This document shows positions 14,701 through 28,816 of a stretch of DNA of 64,000 bases, in pieces. The position numbers were made by a program, and so were the translations under genes. This DNA is from Apiospora phragmitis (taxonomy: Eukaryota; Ascomycota; Sordariomycetes; Amphisphaeriales; Apiosporaceae), in assembly GCA_038363925.1 (NCBI GenBank), contig JAQQWL010000006.1, positions 3,390,501 through 3,454,500 of the forward strand, written 5' to 3'. A model generated the notes under the pieces. That model saw only the letters and a program-made list of their open reading frames with translations. It was not told the origin of the DNA and did no database searches. The stretch's first letter is position 1, and the number at the start of each line of letters is the position of its first letter.

Positions 14701-17700
14701 CGCAGACCAGGCACATGGTATGTGGCTCTTGTCACTGATGCTTCTTACATGACTCTTCCTTACTATGTACGCTTCATGCCAGAAGCGTCAGATAAGGCAT
14801 CATCCGATCAGGTTGAATAGGGCGCAGTTCATCCGAAATTCATGCCGACGCCGACCCCTACCCGGGGTCTTGTCCTTGGGCTTGAAGCTGTGTTGTAGCA
14901 AGATCTTTTTTTCTTTTCTGGGATGCCTTCATGTACATGCCATACTCGGTGTACATTGGAGGCATGGAATTGCGACAATATCAGAAATTTGATATGCGCC
15001 GCGAGACCCTGTCAGTAGACGGCCAAACGGACATGGCACAGACATTTCCTGTGCGCTTGACGCCTAACTAATAACACGAGCCCCTCGGGGCTACCGTGAC
15101 CCATGCCATCTGTATGTCACCTACCAGTAACACAGAGCTTCCGGTCGTATTGATCTTTCTCGAAGGTCAGTAGAAACGAGATTATATGCGCCATGTAGCA
15201 CTATGTAGGTCCTAGAGAGCCGTGTGACCTGCAGATACGGAGTACGCGCTGAGGTGCTGTCGGCATTCGTTACCCTCTTGGCTTCCTGCGAGCAAGCTGC
15301 ATTGTGACGTTGGTGGCCGTGAGCTTCCAGTATGGCTCTAAGAAGGGTACGCTAGGCGGGGATGGCGTTGACGAACTTGGTGATAGAGATGGGCGCCCAC
15401 ATGTTCATGACTGTCTTGAAACCATCGGGCACTGATGGATAATGTTGTGGCTTTGGTCGGCATAGGTAACACACAGCAACCCTGTCAATCACTTTCCATT
15501 TCCATGTTGGCTTCTAGAAGGATGAGAAAAGAGGTATGGTGGTGGTGACGCACCCCCACTACCGTTTCAAAAAATACCTAATTTCTTGTTACACCAAGCA
15601 CCCGGGGCGACGATCGGCTTGGCTGTCCCAATCGGGAGAAATCCATGTGCTCTTTTCTTCCCTTACCGTCCGAAATGGGCATCGGCTAGCAGGGCTACGG
15701 CGCAACGAGTCAGGATCTGGTAAACTGATGCGCCGCCGGAAGAACAATGCCGGGGCGCCCGTCTAGCGGGTAACACGTAACGTGGGAGTTCAGGGGTCTA
15801 GTTTAAAGAATTGGTGCTACCTTGGTCTTGCTGCCCGGTCTAGTGCCAGGTCCTTTTTCGTTCCCATGATCGTTCGTAGTGATTGCAGCGGCGGAATGGA
15901 AATGGGAAACAGGCAAGGCCCGGTCCAACGCTATGTTTGATATCCCCTCTCTGCGTCTGCGCCAGGGGGTCCTGTTCATGACAGGCCTTTTTATCGGTGA
16001 AATAAATCGAAATAATGATTTTATAGTATTTTATATAATCCTTTTCTATACGATATTGATAAAAGACGAGGACGTTGATCTCGACATACCTTAAAGGCAA
16101 CAACCATGCAAGCATATATATTGGGTAGTTCTAGGCCTACTTCACTTGTGTGAAGCACTTACCTACTATGATGCAGTATGCTTCCTGGTGCTGGAATACA
16201 TGATTATGAGTTTCGATTACAGAGTTTCCTGATGAATGGAAATGTGAAGCTCGGCATGGTGCATCAACAAATATGTACAGTAGTCAGTGCCTGTTATTGT
16301 CGGTATGGCGCATGGCGAACTCGCTAATCTCATCCCCTCTGCTCGGTACCTATTCACGTCATGTGGATTCGCTTCCTTGCAGTCCCGTCTGAGGCTTGAG
16401 CAAACAATACATACCAGAAAATGCTTGTTTTATTAATTTCCTATTTCCTTCCCTGGTTGCCATGGGAGCCACTCTACAAGATTTTGCTTCTCCGCTCCGC
16501 TCGGGTTTGATGTCACGGCTGCTATGGTCAACGGACGTCGCGATAGGATCATTAACCAGTCCCATGGTTTGTATCACCGAAGACGGCGCTAGGGATCTCC
16601 AGCCTGCTGCCCCGGGGCCCCACTACAGGCGCTACGGGTTCATTGCACAGGGGCCAACAGCGGGTAGGCCGAATCAACCAGCAAGGGAAAACCTGCTGCC
16701 GATATTAAATATCGATAAATTCTAGTCACACACGGGCATTTAATTCTTCTATTCATGTGTGTTATGGCATATGGTTGCTCGCTTAGATAAACGAGCCTTG
16801 GAATCTGTCCTGCGAATTCAGATACAAAGGAAGAAGAAAAATGACAGTGGCTATTTTGGGGACTTGCAGTGGGTTTGATCTGCAGCTTTGGGTTCCTAGT
16901 CCATCCGATGTAGTAGTAAACACCCCTGGCCGCCTTTATGTACAATTCGGCAGGGACCTTACATACATGCTTGCATGTGCAGATAGATGTCGTGTAAGTG
17001 CAACCTGCCCGCATGAATTTTGGTCACAGGACCTGTCAGTTCGCCATGGTACAGTGGATAGGCACTTATTTGAATTTGATTCACAAGTCTCGAACGAAAC
17101 AAGACTGCAAAACTGCACTGCCCATCCTGACACGGGTGAGTCTAGACTCACAGCGGCCAACCGCACTCTTACATCTCCGTGCTCCAAGCTGAGAGGCAGG
17201 CATGTCGTGACCGGGATTGCTGGTCGCCTGCCTCCCGGCCGCCCAACACCGCGGGCGATACACGGAGTGCTTTTGCCCCTTTCTTTTTCCGGATTCGGAG
17301 GCCTTCCGCAGCCGTTGCCTTGCCAGGATCTGCTCGCTTGAGCCACTCGTCCGGGGTCTCCGATAATCAGTTTGATCTCATGTGACCGACTACGAATTTT
17401 TATTCACTCGTCTTGGGTCTTTCAAGAAGCGCCATCGCCATTCATGGCGACGTTATGTTGCGTTGCGCCTAGGGAGGAGGGCCTATGTATCTACATACTA
17501 GTACATCTCCAAGGCCGGCCGCTTCAGAGGTGCCCGAAAGCTTGACCGAGATGGCTGCAGTTCGAGTCGAAACAGAACGGACTAGTCCTCGGCAGAGGCT
17601 GGAGATGCCTGATTACGATAGTTTTGCATGGCAATCGACGAACGCAGGCATATATCATACACGTAGACTTATTCTGAATAGGGGCTTGATTGTCATCCAG

Positions 17701-20700
17701 GCCCCGTGGTGAACTCGAAAGTACTCGTACTAACATACATGGCAACCATTGCTTGAAAGGTATCTTTGCTCTTCTCATATCGGCCTTCATGAACTCAATA
17801 CACATGCATTTTGTTAGTGTATATCGGTATATGCAAAGCGTCTTAAAGGCACTGTGCGTCCTGGGATACTAACACCCTTCATGGTCCATAGGAGATCTAC
17901 AAGGAGGGCATACGGTCCTTGGTAGAGGGTGGCCGTGACCATAGCAGTGCGATCAACCTATGTAGGCTTGTGTATCGCACTCGTGTTGGTTCGCAGGCAA
18001 GATAGGACTTCAGGCCAACCATATCTTAGAAGACTTCCCTCAATGCCACCGAACGCGATATCTTGAGCCATGTCATATAGGACTGAAGCCAAAAAGGAGT
18101 TCATTTTGAGGCGCCACATATTCTGCCGTATTATTTGTCGCCATATCCGCATGGGAATTTGGTGCAAGTGCCCTGGAGTTCCTACAATAAGCCTGTGATA
18201 CTACCTAAGCCACGTAGCAAATCTAATCACAATACCTGGGGCAGGATTCTAGCCAGGCCCACTCGCGTCACTGAGGATTGACTGGCCGTACGTAATTAGC
18301 ATAGTTCATCGGCTGGCCGCTCCTTCTTCACCTTGATTCATACCACAGTGCCCCTAATTCAGCTACCTATAGAAATCTCAACAAAATTCGATGGCTGACT
18401 ACACTCAAAGATAGTATGTGTTTTGGCAGCTGGCGGCGAAACCATATACAGTTGCCTGTAATTGTGCGGCGTAGGTAGAGATAAATACCTGGCTCTGCAG
18501 TAATCCCTTCCCTATAGCAGCACGTCGCTATACCTTCGGACAGCGGGACGCGGGCCGCAAAGAATCCTTCGTGGCAGAAGTCAAACGACCAATTTTTGCC
18601 GAGGAAAAGGGTCCCACGTGAGCAAAATTCTATCTGACCATACGTACACTGGAGTTGCTTCCTGGAGGCCGTATTCATCCCCCAACTGCAAAAAGAAAAC
18701 AACAACCCGCGCACGCAAGCCTATCTTCTCCCTTGGGAAACCCACCATGGCTCACCCCCACGGCTCGGGGGGAAGGGATGAGGAGCAGAGGCAAAGGCAG
18801 TTAAGTTAGTTGCTTTGCTGGCAAATCCAGCAGAATCCATTGTCGAAAGAGAGGCCGAGTCGTTCGCTTACAGTTGGGGGACGTTTCAAAGAGGCGCGCG
18901 CGTGACAGAAAAAGATGCAACCCCGGCAGGTGAGTTGGTGAGTTGGCGCGGTCGTTACTGGTTTGGGTGCTGTCACGTTTTACCCCACGTTTTCCCTGGG
19001 TACTTTCAGATTGGCTGTCGACAGGCATTGAATCAATCGATCAATATCCATAAGAGGTAAGCAAGTACACAACAGTCTGCACCTGGTATGTATTGATGCA
19101 AGTAAGCAGCTTCCGCCCCCTCCCCCCTCTTCTTCCTCCGGGGAAGTGGGTGGTGTCATGCCGGTAGCGAACAAGACCACACCACCTCCGAACCGAACCC
19201 ATGGCGGTGGCTTCACCGGTGAGCAGCATAGCGTCGCAGCCGCTTAAGCGCCGCATACCGACTGGTCGGGGTCTGCGAGGGACTTTAAGCAGCGCTTTGG
19301 GAGGGTGTGTCCGTTTTGGGGAATTCCCCTCCTGCCGGCCCCCTGTTGCCTCTTAGATGTGTGCGCGTGATGGTGTGCTCCGTGACGGCATGATGAAATT
19401 CGGCAACAGGGGAGGGTGGTGGTTACTTCCCAATGCATTGGGTTTTCTTTTGGTGATTGACGGCGCGCGAACATCAATGCAACATTGGACCCTACGCACT
19501 TTGCCTGTGTGCCTGCTTGGACGACTGACGGCGGTAGAAGCCAAATGAGAAAACCTGGGGTACAGATGCGACGCCATGATTCCAGGGATGATCTATTGTA
19601 TTGTACCTAGCATCATCCAACGGTGCCGCGGGACGGCGGAACGGTTCGTGGATTGGAGGTGACTGCCCCAACAGAAGAGGATGCTTACAACTCTAGAGCC
19701 CAATCACGCCTCTCGTAAGGTCTGCTCCTGCGAGATCCCTACTCTTGTAGATGGTCGTTGGAGTAACATGCACAGATATATAGATGTCCAAGGAATCCCT
19801 CTTGTATTTGTTGGTAAAGGGGCCGATGCAGTCAGTCCCCAGCAAGGCTTCAATTATCTGCCACCTCTGTCAGCCACATACTGCAAGCACCTCGGCGATC
19901 GCGTTGGTGACCGCCATATGTAGGTAATCTTCAGTGTAGCGAGCAAATACCACCCATCACATGCCCAGCCCCGTCAGGTTAAATTGGCCTGCTATTCTGG
20001 CGACTCACCACACACCATCAACAACTCCCTACACCTCCTGCAGCCCTCCCGCAAGCCGCGGTGAGCGGGACAATTCAACCGTCCACTTTATCCACGGGCA
20101 ACCAATGGCCTATTTTGGACATCTAACATGCCCCAGTTGCCCTGTTCGGGCCTGTCAATGGCGGTTCTGGGGAAGAAACCAGGACCCCCTGGGAAACCCA
20201 AACAATGGGATATACCTCCCTTCGCTAGGATAGTGTAACAGTGCCAACGTCGTGAGAAGGCAACGATCTTCGGTCCCGTATCCCGCGTGGCTTGCCGGTG
20301 CGGTCACGGCAATTTCCTTTACGTTGCAGAATGAGATGACTGCAGCTGTGGCTGGCATCTTTCTCCCAGGACGTCCTCAGGTAAGTTAGGGTGGAGGCGA
20401 GAAAAGGAGACCGAATAATCCAGCGATAAAAGAAGAAAAAAAAGGATTTATCTTTCACACATGCATTTGAAGTTCAAAGGCCCAGCGGAAAAGTACCCCA
20501 TCTGTGCTTTCCCACCATGATCTGGGGTACACCGCTTACTAGTTGGCCTCCCTGGCTGATCGTCCACGGTAATTTGTATTCCAGACTCTCAGTCCCTCTT
20601 TTCCCCTCGCTACCTAATCTACTACGGGCGGGCCGCGTATAGTTTTGCTGGCCACCAACGTGAAAACTATTTTACCACCTTAGAGATACAGACAGACACA

Positions 20701-23700
20701 CACAGAGAAGGACCTACTCGAGGCGGTCAGATGAGCAGACCATAAACTCTTTTGCGTAATTTTACTCCTTCGATGAGAGAATATTGCTCTCCAATCCTCA
20801 GCGCCGACTCAGTGTCGGATCCTTTCTCCATTGGCCGGGCTTCAAACGATAGCTCGGGAGTGGTGTCCCCACGCTTACGGCATCGACTGATCTCCGAGTC
20901 GCGCCTCCGACTAGATTACCTATCCTTGAGTATCTCATTCCCGCGGTGCCGGTTTCTCAATATGACGGGTCTCATGGGGAATGTCATGGGAGAAGGATTG
21001 TGAACCACCGGCCGGGGCTTACTTACCCCCTTCGCCCACGCGTCTGACCAAAACCCGATGTTCACGTAAGATTAATTTCCCAAGCTTTTAGTAAATGGCA
21101 GTCATCCTCATAGAAGGTATCTGCGTGATACCTGAGGCCCCCAAACATCACCATGTAATCATTGGAGCCTAAGGCACGGCCCGAGAAATGGTCCACTGGA
21201 TTACATGTAACAGTCATATGTTCATCTGCCTTCCCTGTGCAGCTCAGTCAGCCATCCACTGCCCCGGGAACTGCGGTTGATAGGCGCCCCCGCGGAACTT
21301 GGATTGGGGGCCCTCCATCATCTCACGCGAGACTCCTTTCCCATCAGCGTGGTCGCCACATCGTTCGATGTCAAAAAGGGGGTAAGCAGGATGAGTTGGC
21401 ACTTCCCTCCCAGAACTCTCACGTCGGGAGGTTCATCTTGGCGTCGTTGGCGTGATGATGGTGTTGCTGCCAGCTCTTTGCGCATCACTCATCCCGAATA
21501 TCCATCCCACGAGAATAGAGAGAGCTCGCTCACTAGCTGCATCACCCCATGGGGTGAGTGAGATATGAACTTACGTTGACTCGGGTCTTCCTACCAGTGA
21601 GAAAATGCCTATGGGAGAAAATCTCGAGGATCATTTTACGCGAATTTATCTAGCATTTTATCTCTATTTTACTCAGGGAAGGCGTACTTGACATGACCAA
21701 CTGCACACAGTTCGTTGCATACCACGTTTTGCAGACGCCTGCCCTGTGTTGCAGAGAGCGCCACTTCACAACAGCACGTCAGCCGCGCAGTAACGTAGTC
21801 CCCTCTTCCCTGCCACATTCGCTGGCCCATAGTTCAGGAGTGAAGCTTCTCGAGCCGTGAAAGTAGATGGGGGCGCGCCACCGTGATCTCGCATCTATTA
21901 TAACCTGTTGCCTGCCGGTTGCTGCGCGGAGGCCCATGTTCATGCTAGATATATCGTGAGCCATAGCGGTGTAGGCATGTAGACTGGCAGCAGACCCAGC
22001 TTCTTCTACGCATATTGGGGGCTTCCATTTTCCTTCGGGGCGTGGCGGTTGACCGCTTCGATGCGGTTTGCATTTGCTGTGAGATATACGAGGCCTCGGG
22101 CATGTGCCACCATACTGGTCGCTTGCTTGCCCACGGCATTGGCCACTGACACCGCAGTTGCACAAGGATGATTCAGCCCTGTGCGACCTGGGCGCTGGTC
22201 AAGTGAAGCAAAGGAAGCCAGCTCCTGGCTGTATTTGAGAAACACTAAGGGGCGTCTTCTCCCCACCCGCAATTTTCTCCGCGGAGAGGCGTATAGCGGC
22301 TCGGATCGTGAAGGGAGTGCCCTTGCTCTCCACCCACAAGCCGATTCGGCTTACCATTTCTTAATAAAGGCCCCCTCTCGTCAATAACTTCTCTCCGAGG
22401 CATTGGGGCTGCCAGCTAATCCAAGACCTGCATCAGAAATCGAGCTGCGTAACTGGTGGAAAGTGCCGGTGCTATTGTTCGGCGTTTGAGAGTTTTCTAG
22501 GGACTAGAATGGGAGATTACCACCTTGTTCGCGTGAATAAGTGAGGCACAAACTGGAGCAAAGTGTTGACGGACACGTACGCACTCTGGAATGACGACAT
22601 GAACATTCACAAGATAGGTAGATGTCTGCAATAGAGGATTACGGTGTAGGAGCACAAGCACCACCACCATCGGCCCGTACTTTCAGTCACGCATTTTCAA
22701 GATTTCCAAGATTCCACGGGTCCGTACAGACGGGAGCCTCCCAATCTCCCAGAGGGAACCCCCTTGTGCACCTCTCAACCGTTGCCAGTATCACGTATCC
22801 AATGAGTGCCTGCGACGTTTGACGAGGAGACAGCCAGGGCGTTCGCTCCGGGGCCCCGAGGAATCCGTTTTTTCTTCCTGTGGCAACTTATGAAAGGAGG
22901 CCAGGTTACAGCCACTCAGCTCCCGATATACGATGACCAGCTCTCCAGGTTGCACATTATCACAGCGATGGGCGATTCTTCGCCGTCAAGGAGATGGATT
23001 CCGTCCAGCTGTAGCAACGCTCTTCCTTCTGCATCACCACTCGTCACCCCCTAAGAAGCAGGTAGTATATGCTAGAAGAACAGTGGATGGCGGTGTCACT
23101 CACGCCGATGGCGCTGCTTTCCCTGGCTGGACCCCTCTGGAGGTCCGATCCAACACGCAAGCTGCCGAGCCTGGGCTACTATGGGAGAGCACAGGCGGAT
23201 AGATCGTAATCAAAGTGCCAATACTGTACTTTCGCAATGTGTTCCGCAAGGGTCGATGAGATGGGCCCCCTTGAAAGCTGACTGCGTGCGATTTCCCCGT
23301 AACTTCCACGGCCCACTGTCCGAATTGGAAGCTGTGGGGGGACATATATTCAAACGATAATAACGATAAAATCAGCACCGCAATCATTCGATGTGATTAT
23401 TCACTCCAAACCAAAGTATCTTTCTGGCCATCTGTACATCAAGCATAAGGGTCGCGGGGGCTAACTCGTCATCTGCTGGGGAACATCTATCGTTTCGATC
23501 CCACTCTTGACTTTTCTGGGGAAGGGAGCAAGGAAGCAAGCAGGAGCAAGGCCCCAAGCCAAGATACTCCAGCGTTGCAGATCTCCTCCCAACAAGCTTG
23601 CACAACTGTTTCTCAGCGGCACAGCGGATGAAGCTCTCGCGAGTCGCGACGCGCCTGTGACGAGTTTCTCTCGAGGTGACGAGGTATTCTGCATTGACTG

Positions 23701-24193
23701 ACTCGGCAACGTGGGTCACTTGACCAAACAAACATCATGGCCCGCTTGAATCTTTTTCCACTTCCATTTTTGGTGAAGTATCTATCCCAAAGCGTCAGAC
23801 GGTGACATTGAACTCCATCTGCCCACTACGACCATGTTTTCTGTGGTTCGGACCTTTGGGGTACCCCAGAAAAAGACACGGAGCCAAATGACATCATAAC
23901 ATCCGATAAACCGCCAGAGGCACTTTTGTAAGTCAACTGGCTTCTCTAAGCAAACGAATAGGTTCGGCATCGAGACGGTTAGGACCTGACTTGGGAGGAT
24001 GGATTGACACGTCTCCCCTGGATCGATTTGCGTGGCGCGTGTGTCTCAGCCGATTGCTGTGTGTGCGATGATTTGCTCGTAGGAATCTCGATGGCTCAAC
24101 CGGTGATCTCACAGCTCACCATTTCCCATTTGCACCCGTGACCGAGTAACAATGCCATCGTGTAATTTGGTTGGACCAGTAGAGTACAGCAAA

Positions 24194-24212
24194 GCACAGC
24201 ACAGCACAGCAC
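24194..24212. repeat. GCACA short tandem repeat
   Basis: Three full GCACA units and most of a fourth lie head to tail. A simple-sequence tract in non-coding DNA; no function inferred. Confidence 0.7.
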
Positions 24213-27200
24213 GCCCGAATGTCACCTAGCTATGTACAACGTTTCTATCTATTCCCGATATTGACGACACACAAAGTGCAGCAAGGCAGCATCAGCACAG
24301 TCGCAGTCCTTACTCATACCTAACCCAAGACCTCGCTTCTCATCTTAGGGAGGCATTCAGCAAGGTCAATTAGGTTATGTGGCTCGCCGAATGGATCAAT
24401 GCGCCCTAATTGGCCCAACGTTACGACGGGTTTTGATATCTACTGTCGAGTCTTGGAGTGTCCTTCAATACTAGGACGGGAATCTCGACCAGCCTGCAAA
24501 GCACCCACACGGCGTCGCTCATGCACTCTCGGAAAAGAGCATCTGAGACAAAACTGCCACTTGGCGCCTCTCGAATGGAGTCGGGGAACTCTTCCTGTCA
24601 GCTCCCCCCAATTCAGGTGGGTGGGATTTAAGGGGGGAAGACGGTGAAAGAAAGGAGAGAGGGAGGGACTAATGCCACCCACCAAGTGAGCATGGCTATT
24701 GAAGCAATCATCCCATTTCGCGAAGACGAAGCATTAAAAGTCCTAGGTAACCCCCGTTTTGATGTGTGATGGTGTGATGGGGAGACGGGGGAATGGGTGG
24801 TGGTGGTTAGGCTTGTGATTAACGGTGGTCTCATTATCACGTTATTAATATATTAACAATAGATGCACCGAAACCAGAAACCAAGCACCCGGTAGAATGT
24901 GGGGGTGGTAAGCCGTAAGCAGCTGTACACGTTACCCCCTGAAAGTTTGTTAATTGATGGATACCGTTTCGGACTTCAGATGAAGTATCGACAGGCCATA
25001 TTTGTGTAGGGAGTACATCGAGCGTCCCATTTGAAACATAAAAAACAGAGAATAATACCACCGTAAAAGATATACCGCAACTGAACAGCTGTTATACGTT
25101 TCAGCACGATAGAGGTATTGTAGACGCATGAAATACCTGTACCAGGGCTCTCGCACAAGGGTATGAATTTAACAAACTTTCAGGGGGTAGAGTGTATGTA
25201 TCTGGGGATGTTGCTGTCGGCGGTGGTGGCATCAGGCCCAGGGGCGGCGGGGGGAAAGGTCAGGGACTTACTTACCTCAGGGAGGGACGGACGGTAGATC
25301 AGCGGGGTTGGCTTGTTACAGTGGACAGCAGTAACTACACCACATGAGGGCGGGTGTGTGCCTTCAATCTGCTCATATCTCACATAAGCATCATCACAAA
25401 CTTGGATTCTATCTCACATTTGGCGACCAGGGCCTCGAATTTCCGAAATAACATTCTGGCCAATCCCGATTTTTGGTTCTTCCTTCCTGTGATTCAAACG
25501 CGACGCTACGGTACGGGCGAGCACCTTCCCCGGAGGGAGGGGCGCAGAAGGCGGAGGGGTGGCGCTCAGTTTTGAGTAAGCCCGCGTGGGATTGACAACA
25601 TCACAAGACACAATCACCGCGGCGTGCCATTCGTTGGTATTCGATCCTGTCTTGTGTCGTGTTCCCGCCCGCCCCGTCTTGTCATCCCCCATCGTCGTCT
25701 AGATCTTCTCGTGTGTGTCTATGTATGTCTGAATGCGCCTACATAACGCAGTGTATATTCACGATCATCCCGTACAGCAGCCTTGCGCTGCTGTGTTATC
25801 CTCTACCTGAAAATAAGGAAGTAGTCAGAACCAGAAAGGAAAGTACTCTATTCAATCGCATAGCGGCCAAGATGTTCTTCTCTGACCGCCTGATCCATCG
25901 TCTTACCGGGTCTCAGTCCTTTTCGTGGGGTATATCGGCGATGACGATGATGGCTTCCTGTCTGTATGGGTGACAGTCACCGCATCGCACCTCCGTGTGT
26001 CACACACACATACAAAAAGCAAAGTACATATATACATACATGTATGTCTGCGTGTATGTAGGTATGCGGTCCAATAGTCAATCATTCAATCTGTATTGAT
26101 GTATCGCAAAATGCCTGTACTTCGGGTCCTTCCCCGCCGCCACCTTGCAGTCTCTACTACTGCAGCCTGCCTGCCTGGCACCGCAAGCGACCGAATAAAC
26201 GCAGGGCATGCGGCCATCAACCACCAAAAGCGAACGGGGTGTGCGGGCTGGGCGGCCGTTGGCCTTGTTTCTTGCGTGCGCGTATGACCATGGGAAAGAA
26301 ATCCCACCGGATGGGTAAAGACAAACGAATAGGATCCCAGGGAGAGGGGTAATAAAAACAGAAGGAAAAAAAAAAGAATTCAAATCCCGTAATGGCAAGT
26401 AACACGCAACGAATGAGCTGACAGGTTTTAAGAATGGCATCTTATCACAGACAGAGCAGATAGCAAGATGAGGAGCAAACAGTCTGGGCACTTCAAGGGT
26501 CGTAATCACGAAATATGCAGCTCATCATCTGAACCCTCCTTTCTCCACTGCCATTCGCAGCTTACATGCCTTCTGGGGGGCATGCAGAATGCGTGCCATA
26601 CCTACCACAGCAGAGACCCAGAGGTCTGGGCCGCATCCAATCCAGTCGCTTCGTGCTTAAGGGACAATGCAACCCTCCTTCTTGTCCTGCCCAGTACGGA
26701 GCTGAAGAAAACAAAGGACACCGCATCCTGGTTCCGGGCCAGTCTCCCAGAGTTGCATGACGATCTCCGTCGTTTGCGCCCGAGAATGCTGGGCAGAAGT
26801 TGGGGGTTTTTCCCAATCTAGATCAGGTCACAACCACATTCCTTTCCTGTCTTTGTCTCCAAATGAGGAGACACAGGCGTCGTGTCCTCCTACCACTGCA
26901 TGTGGCACGAGGGCCTCACGATATCCCAATATGAACATTTCTTACCCCATAAAGAGAGGAGATATAGCTAGGCGTGTTGCAGTGCATGCTGACCCAAATC
27001 GTCCAAGACCACGGGGACCGAACAAAAGCAAGACAGCCTTCAGCTTGCTGCAACGCTGACAGGACTCCGTGACAATTCGCATGTTGAGCAAGTACAACCA
27101 ACTGTGCATTCCATCGTCCTTTGGGGTCACCTTGAATATAGGCGCTGAAGAACGGAAACCTTATAGTGAGCCGGTTGGGTATATCATACACTAGGCGGAT

Positions 27201-28797
27201 GATGCTGCTATTTTCGGAACCTTGGGCGCTCATTGGCCCGTCGACCTCGAATATCATTCCTTTGACGTCGTGCCGTAGGATGATGACATAATAACCCATG
27301 CGCACCTGACTTCGCTTTCCCGCTCTCACCTGCAGGTGCAGTCAGGGCTGAACCGTTGGAGAGCTGCCGATCTGCCTTGCTTCGTTTCTATTATCAGATT
27401 GTGTTGACTCGGAAGGCCAGATTATGGTTTATGAGAATGCCGGCGGTGTTGTTCATGACATGACATGGCATGACCGTTTCCTCGAGCAACGGTGGCTCAT
27501 CATCCCCATCGGCGTGCCAACAAACAAGTATCAAGTATCACTCACATATCCAAGGGGCGCATTTACACTTCTGTCGGGAGTGTCAGCTGGTTACTATCGC
27601 CGCAAAGTTACGTCGACCCATTATCAGCTAATGTATTTATTACTATATATCTTGAGACAAATAGTATGCTCTCCTCCACCATCTTGGACAATAGGGCTAT
27701 ACAGGTAGGGATAGAACGGATTAATAATGGGCTGAATAATTTATCTAGATTTTATCTGATTTTCGCCCTCCCTTTTACATGAAATGACTCTTAACGAAAC
27801 TTGATGATACCTTGTGTACGATGGGATTATGTCCGAAGATAGCCTCAGGTGGGTTGAGACAGTACAGGTATCCAGACCCGACGATGGTTTCCTCGCTGCG
27901 TCTCCCTTTTTGCCGGAGAATCCATCGGGAGGCATGGATATGCGGAGAAACCACCAACCTCCTACACAAGAGTCTGGGGAATCAAGTTGCCCCAGGCAAA
28001 AACTACCTACCTTGGCAACGATGCGAATCGGGCCATTCCCTTAAGACGGCTTCAGTCCGCCGTAAAACATAGAACGCCATTAGAACCATGCCATTCACCG
28101 CTTATGGCGTGGTTTCTACGTCGACATCCTACCAAGGTACCTGATCTTTTGACATGGGCATGGGCTTGTGCGATTTACCTGCCTTCTGCAAAGACTGGAT
28201 ATGGAGAGTCTCAGGCGGGGAACAAAGCACACACATGACCAAGAAAGATTGGTTCACTGCCATGGCTGGACTGGTCGCTTTTCTTGTTCTGTGTACCATT
28301 GTGTGGCCTGGAAGATTACATCGTGACTATTGCCGGCTCTATCGGTTCTATTTAGTGTCTGATGCTAACATAAGATCCAATGCTGTAGAAGGTTGTTGGG
28401 CCAAGCAAGTAATTCGAAAAGCAGCTGTTCCAATTCCATTCCCACGTCCCAACTTCCAAGACAGTCAACGGGCTAGACAAGACTGTGGGGCCCCATATCC
28501 CTCCAGGACCAACTCCGGTGCCCTTGCACTAACAGGCAGGTCCCTGAGACCGAAGATCGTACTACCTAGGCCTACCAGCTTAGGGGGTAAGAATTCAGCC
28601 GAATGCCCTGGATAATAAGGCCGAAGACATTAGATAAGATAATAGCCCAGCAATTGGCCTGCGAATGGTGCATTCATAACAACAGAACAGTCTGGTCGGC
28701 CATGTCGCGGCTTAATGCTCAAGCTATAGTCGGGGTAGTCATGGACTATAGATACATGCGAGCGGCGGTGCAGGCGGAGAACAGCAGTACTGGTGCC

Positions 28798-28816
28798 TTA
28801 GGTAGGTGCTACCTAA
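28798..28816. repeat. 8-bp inverted repeat with 3-nt loop
   Basis: TTAGGTAG (28798-28805) and CTACCTAA (28809-28816) form a perfect dyad around GTG. It is one of many TAGGTA/TACCTA-containing spots in the non-coding DNA; it may be a binding dyad or chance. Confidence 0.4.
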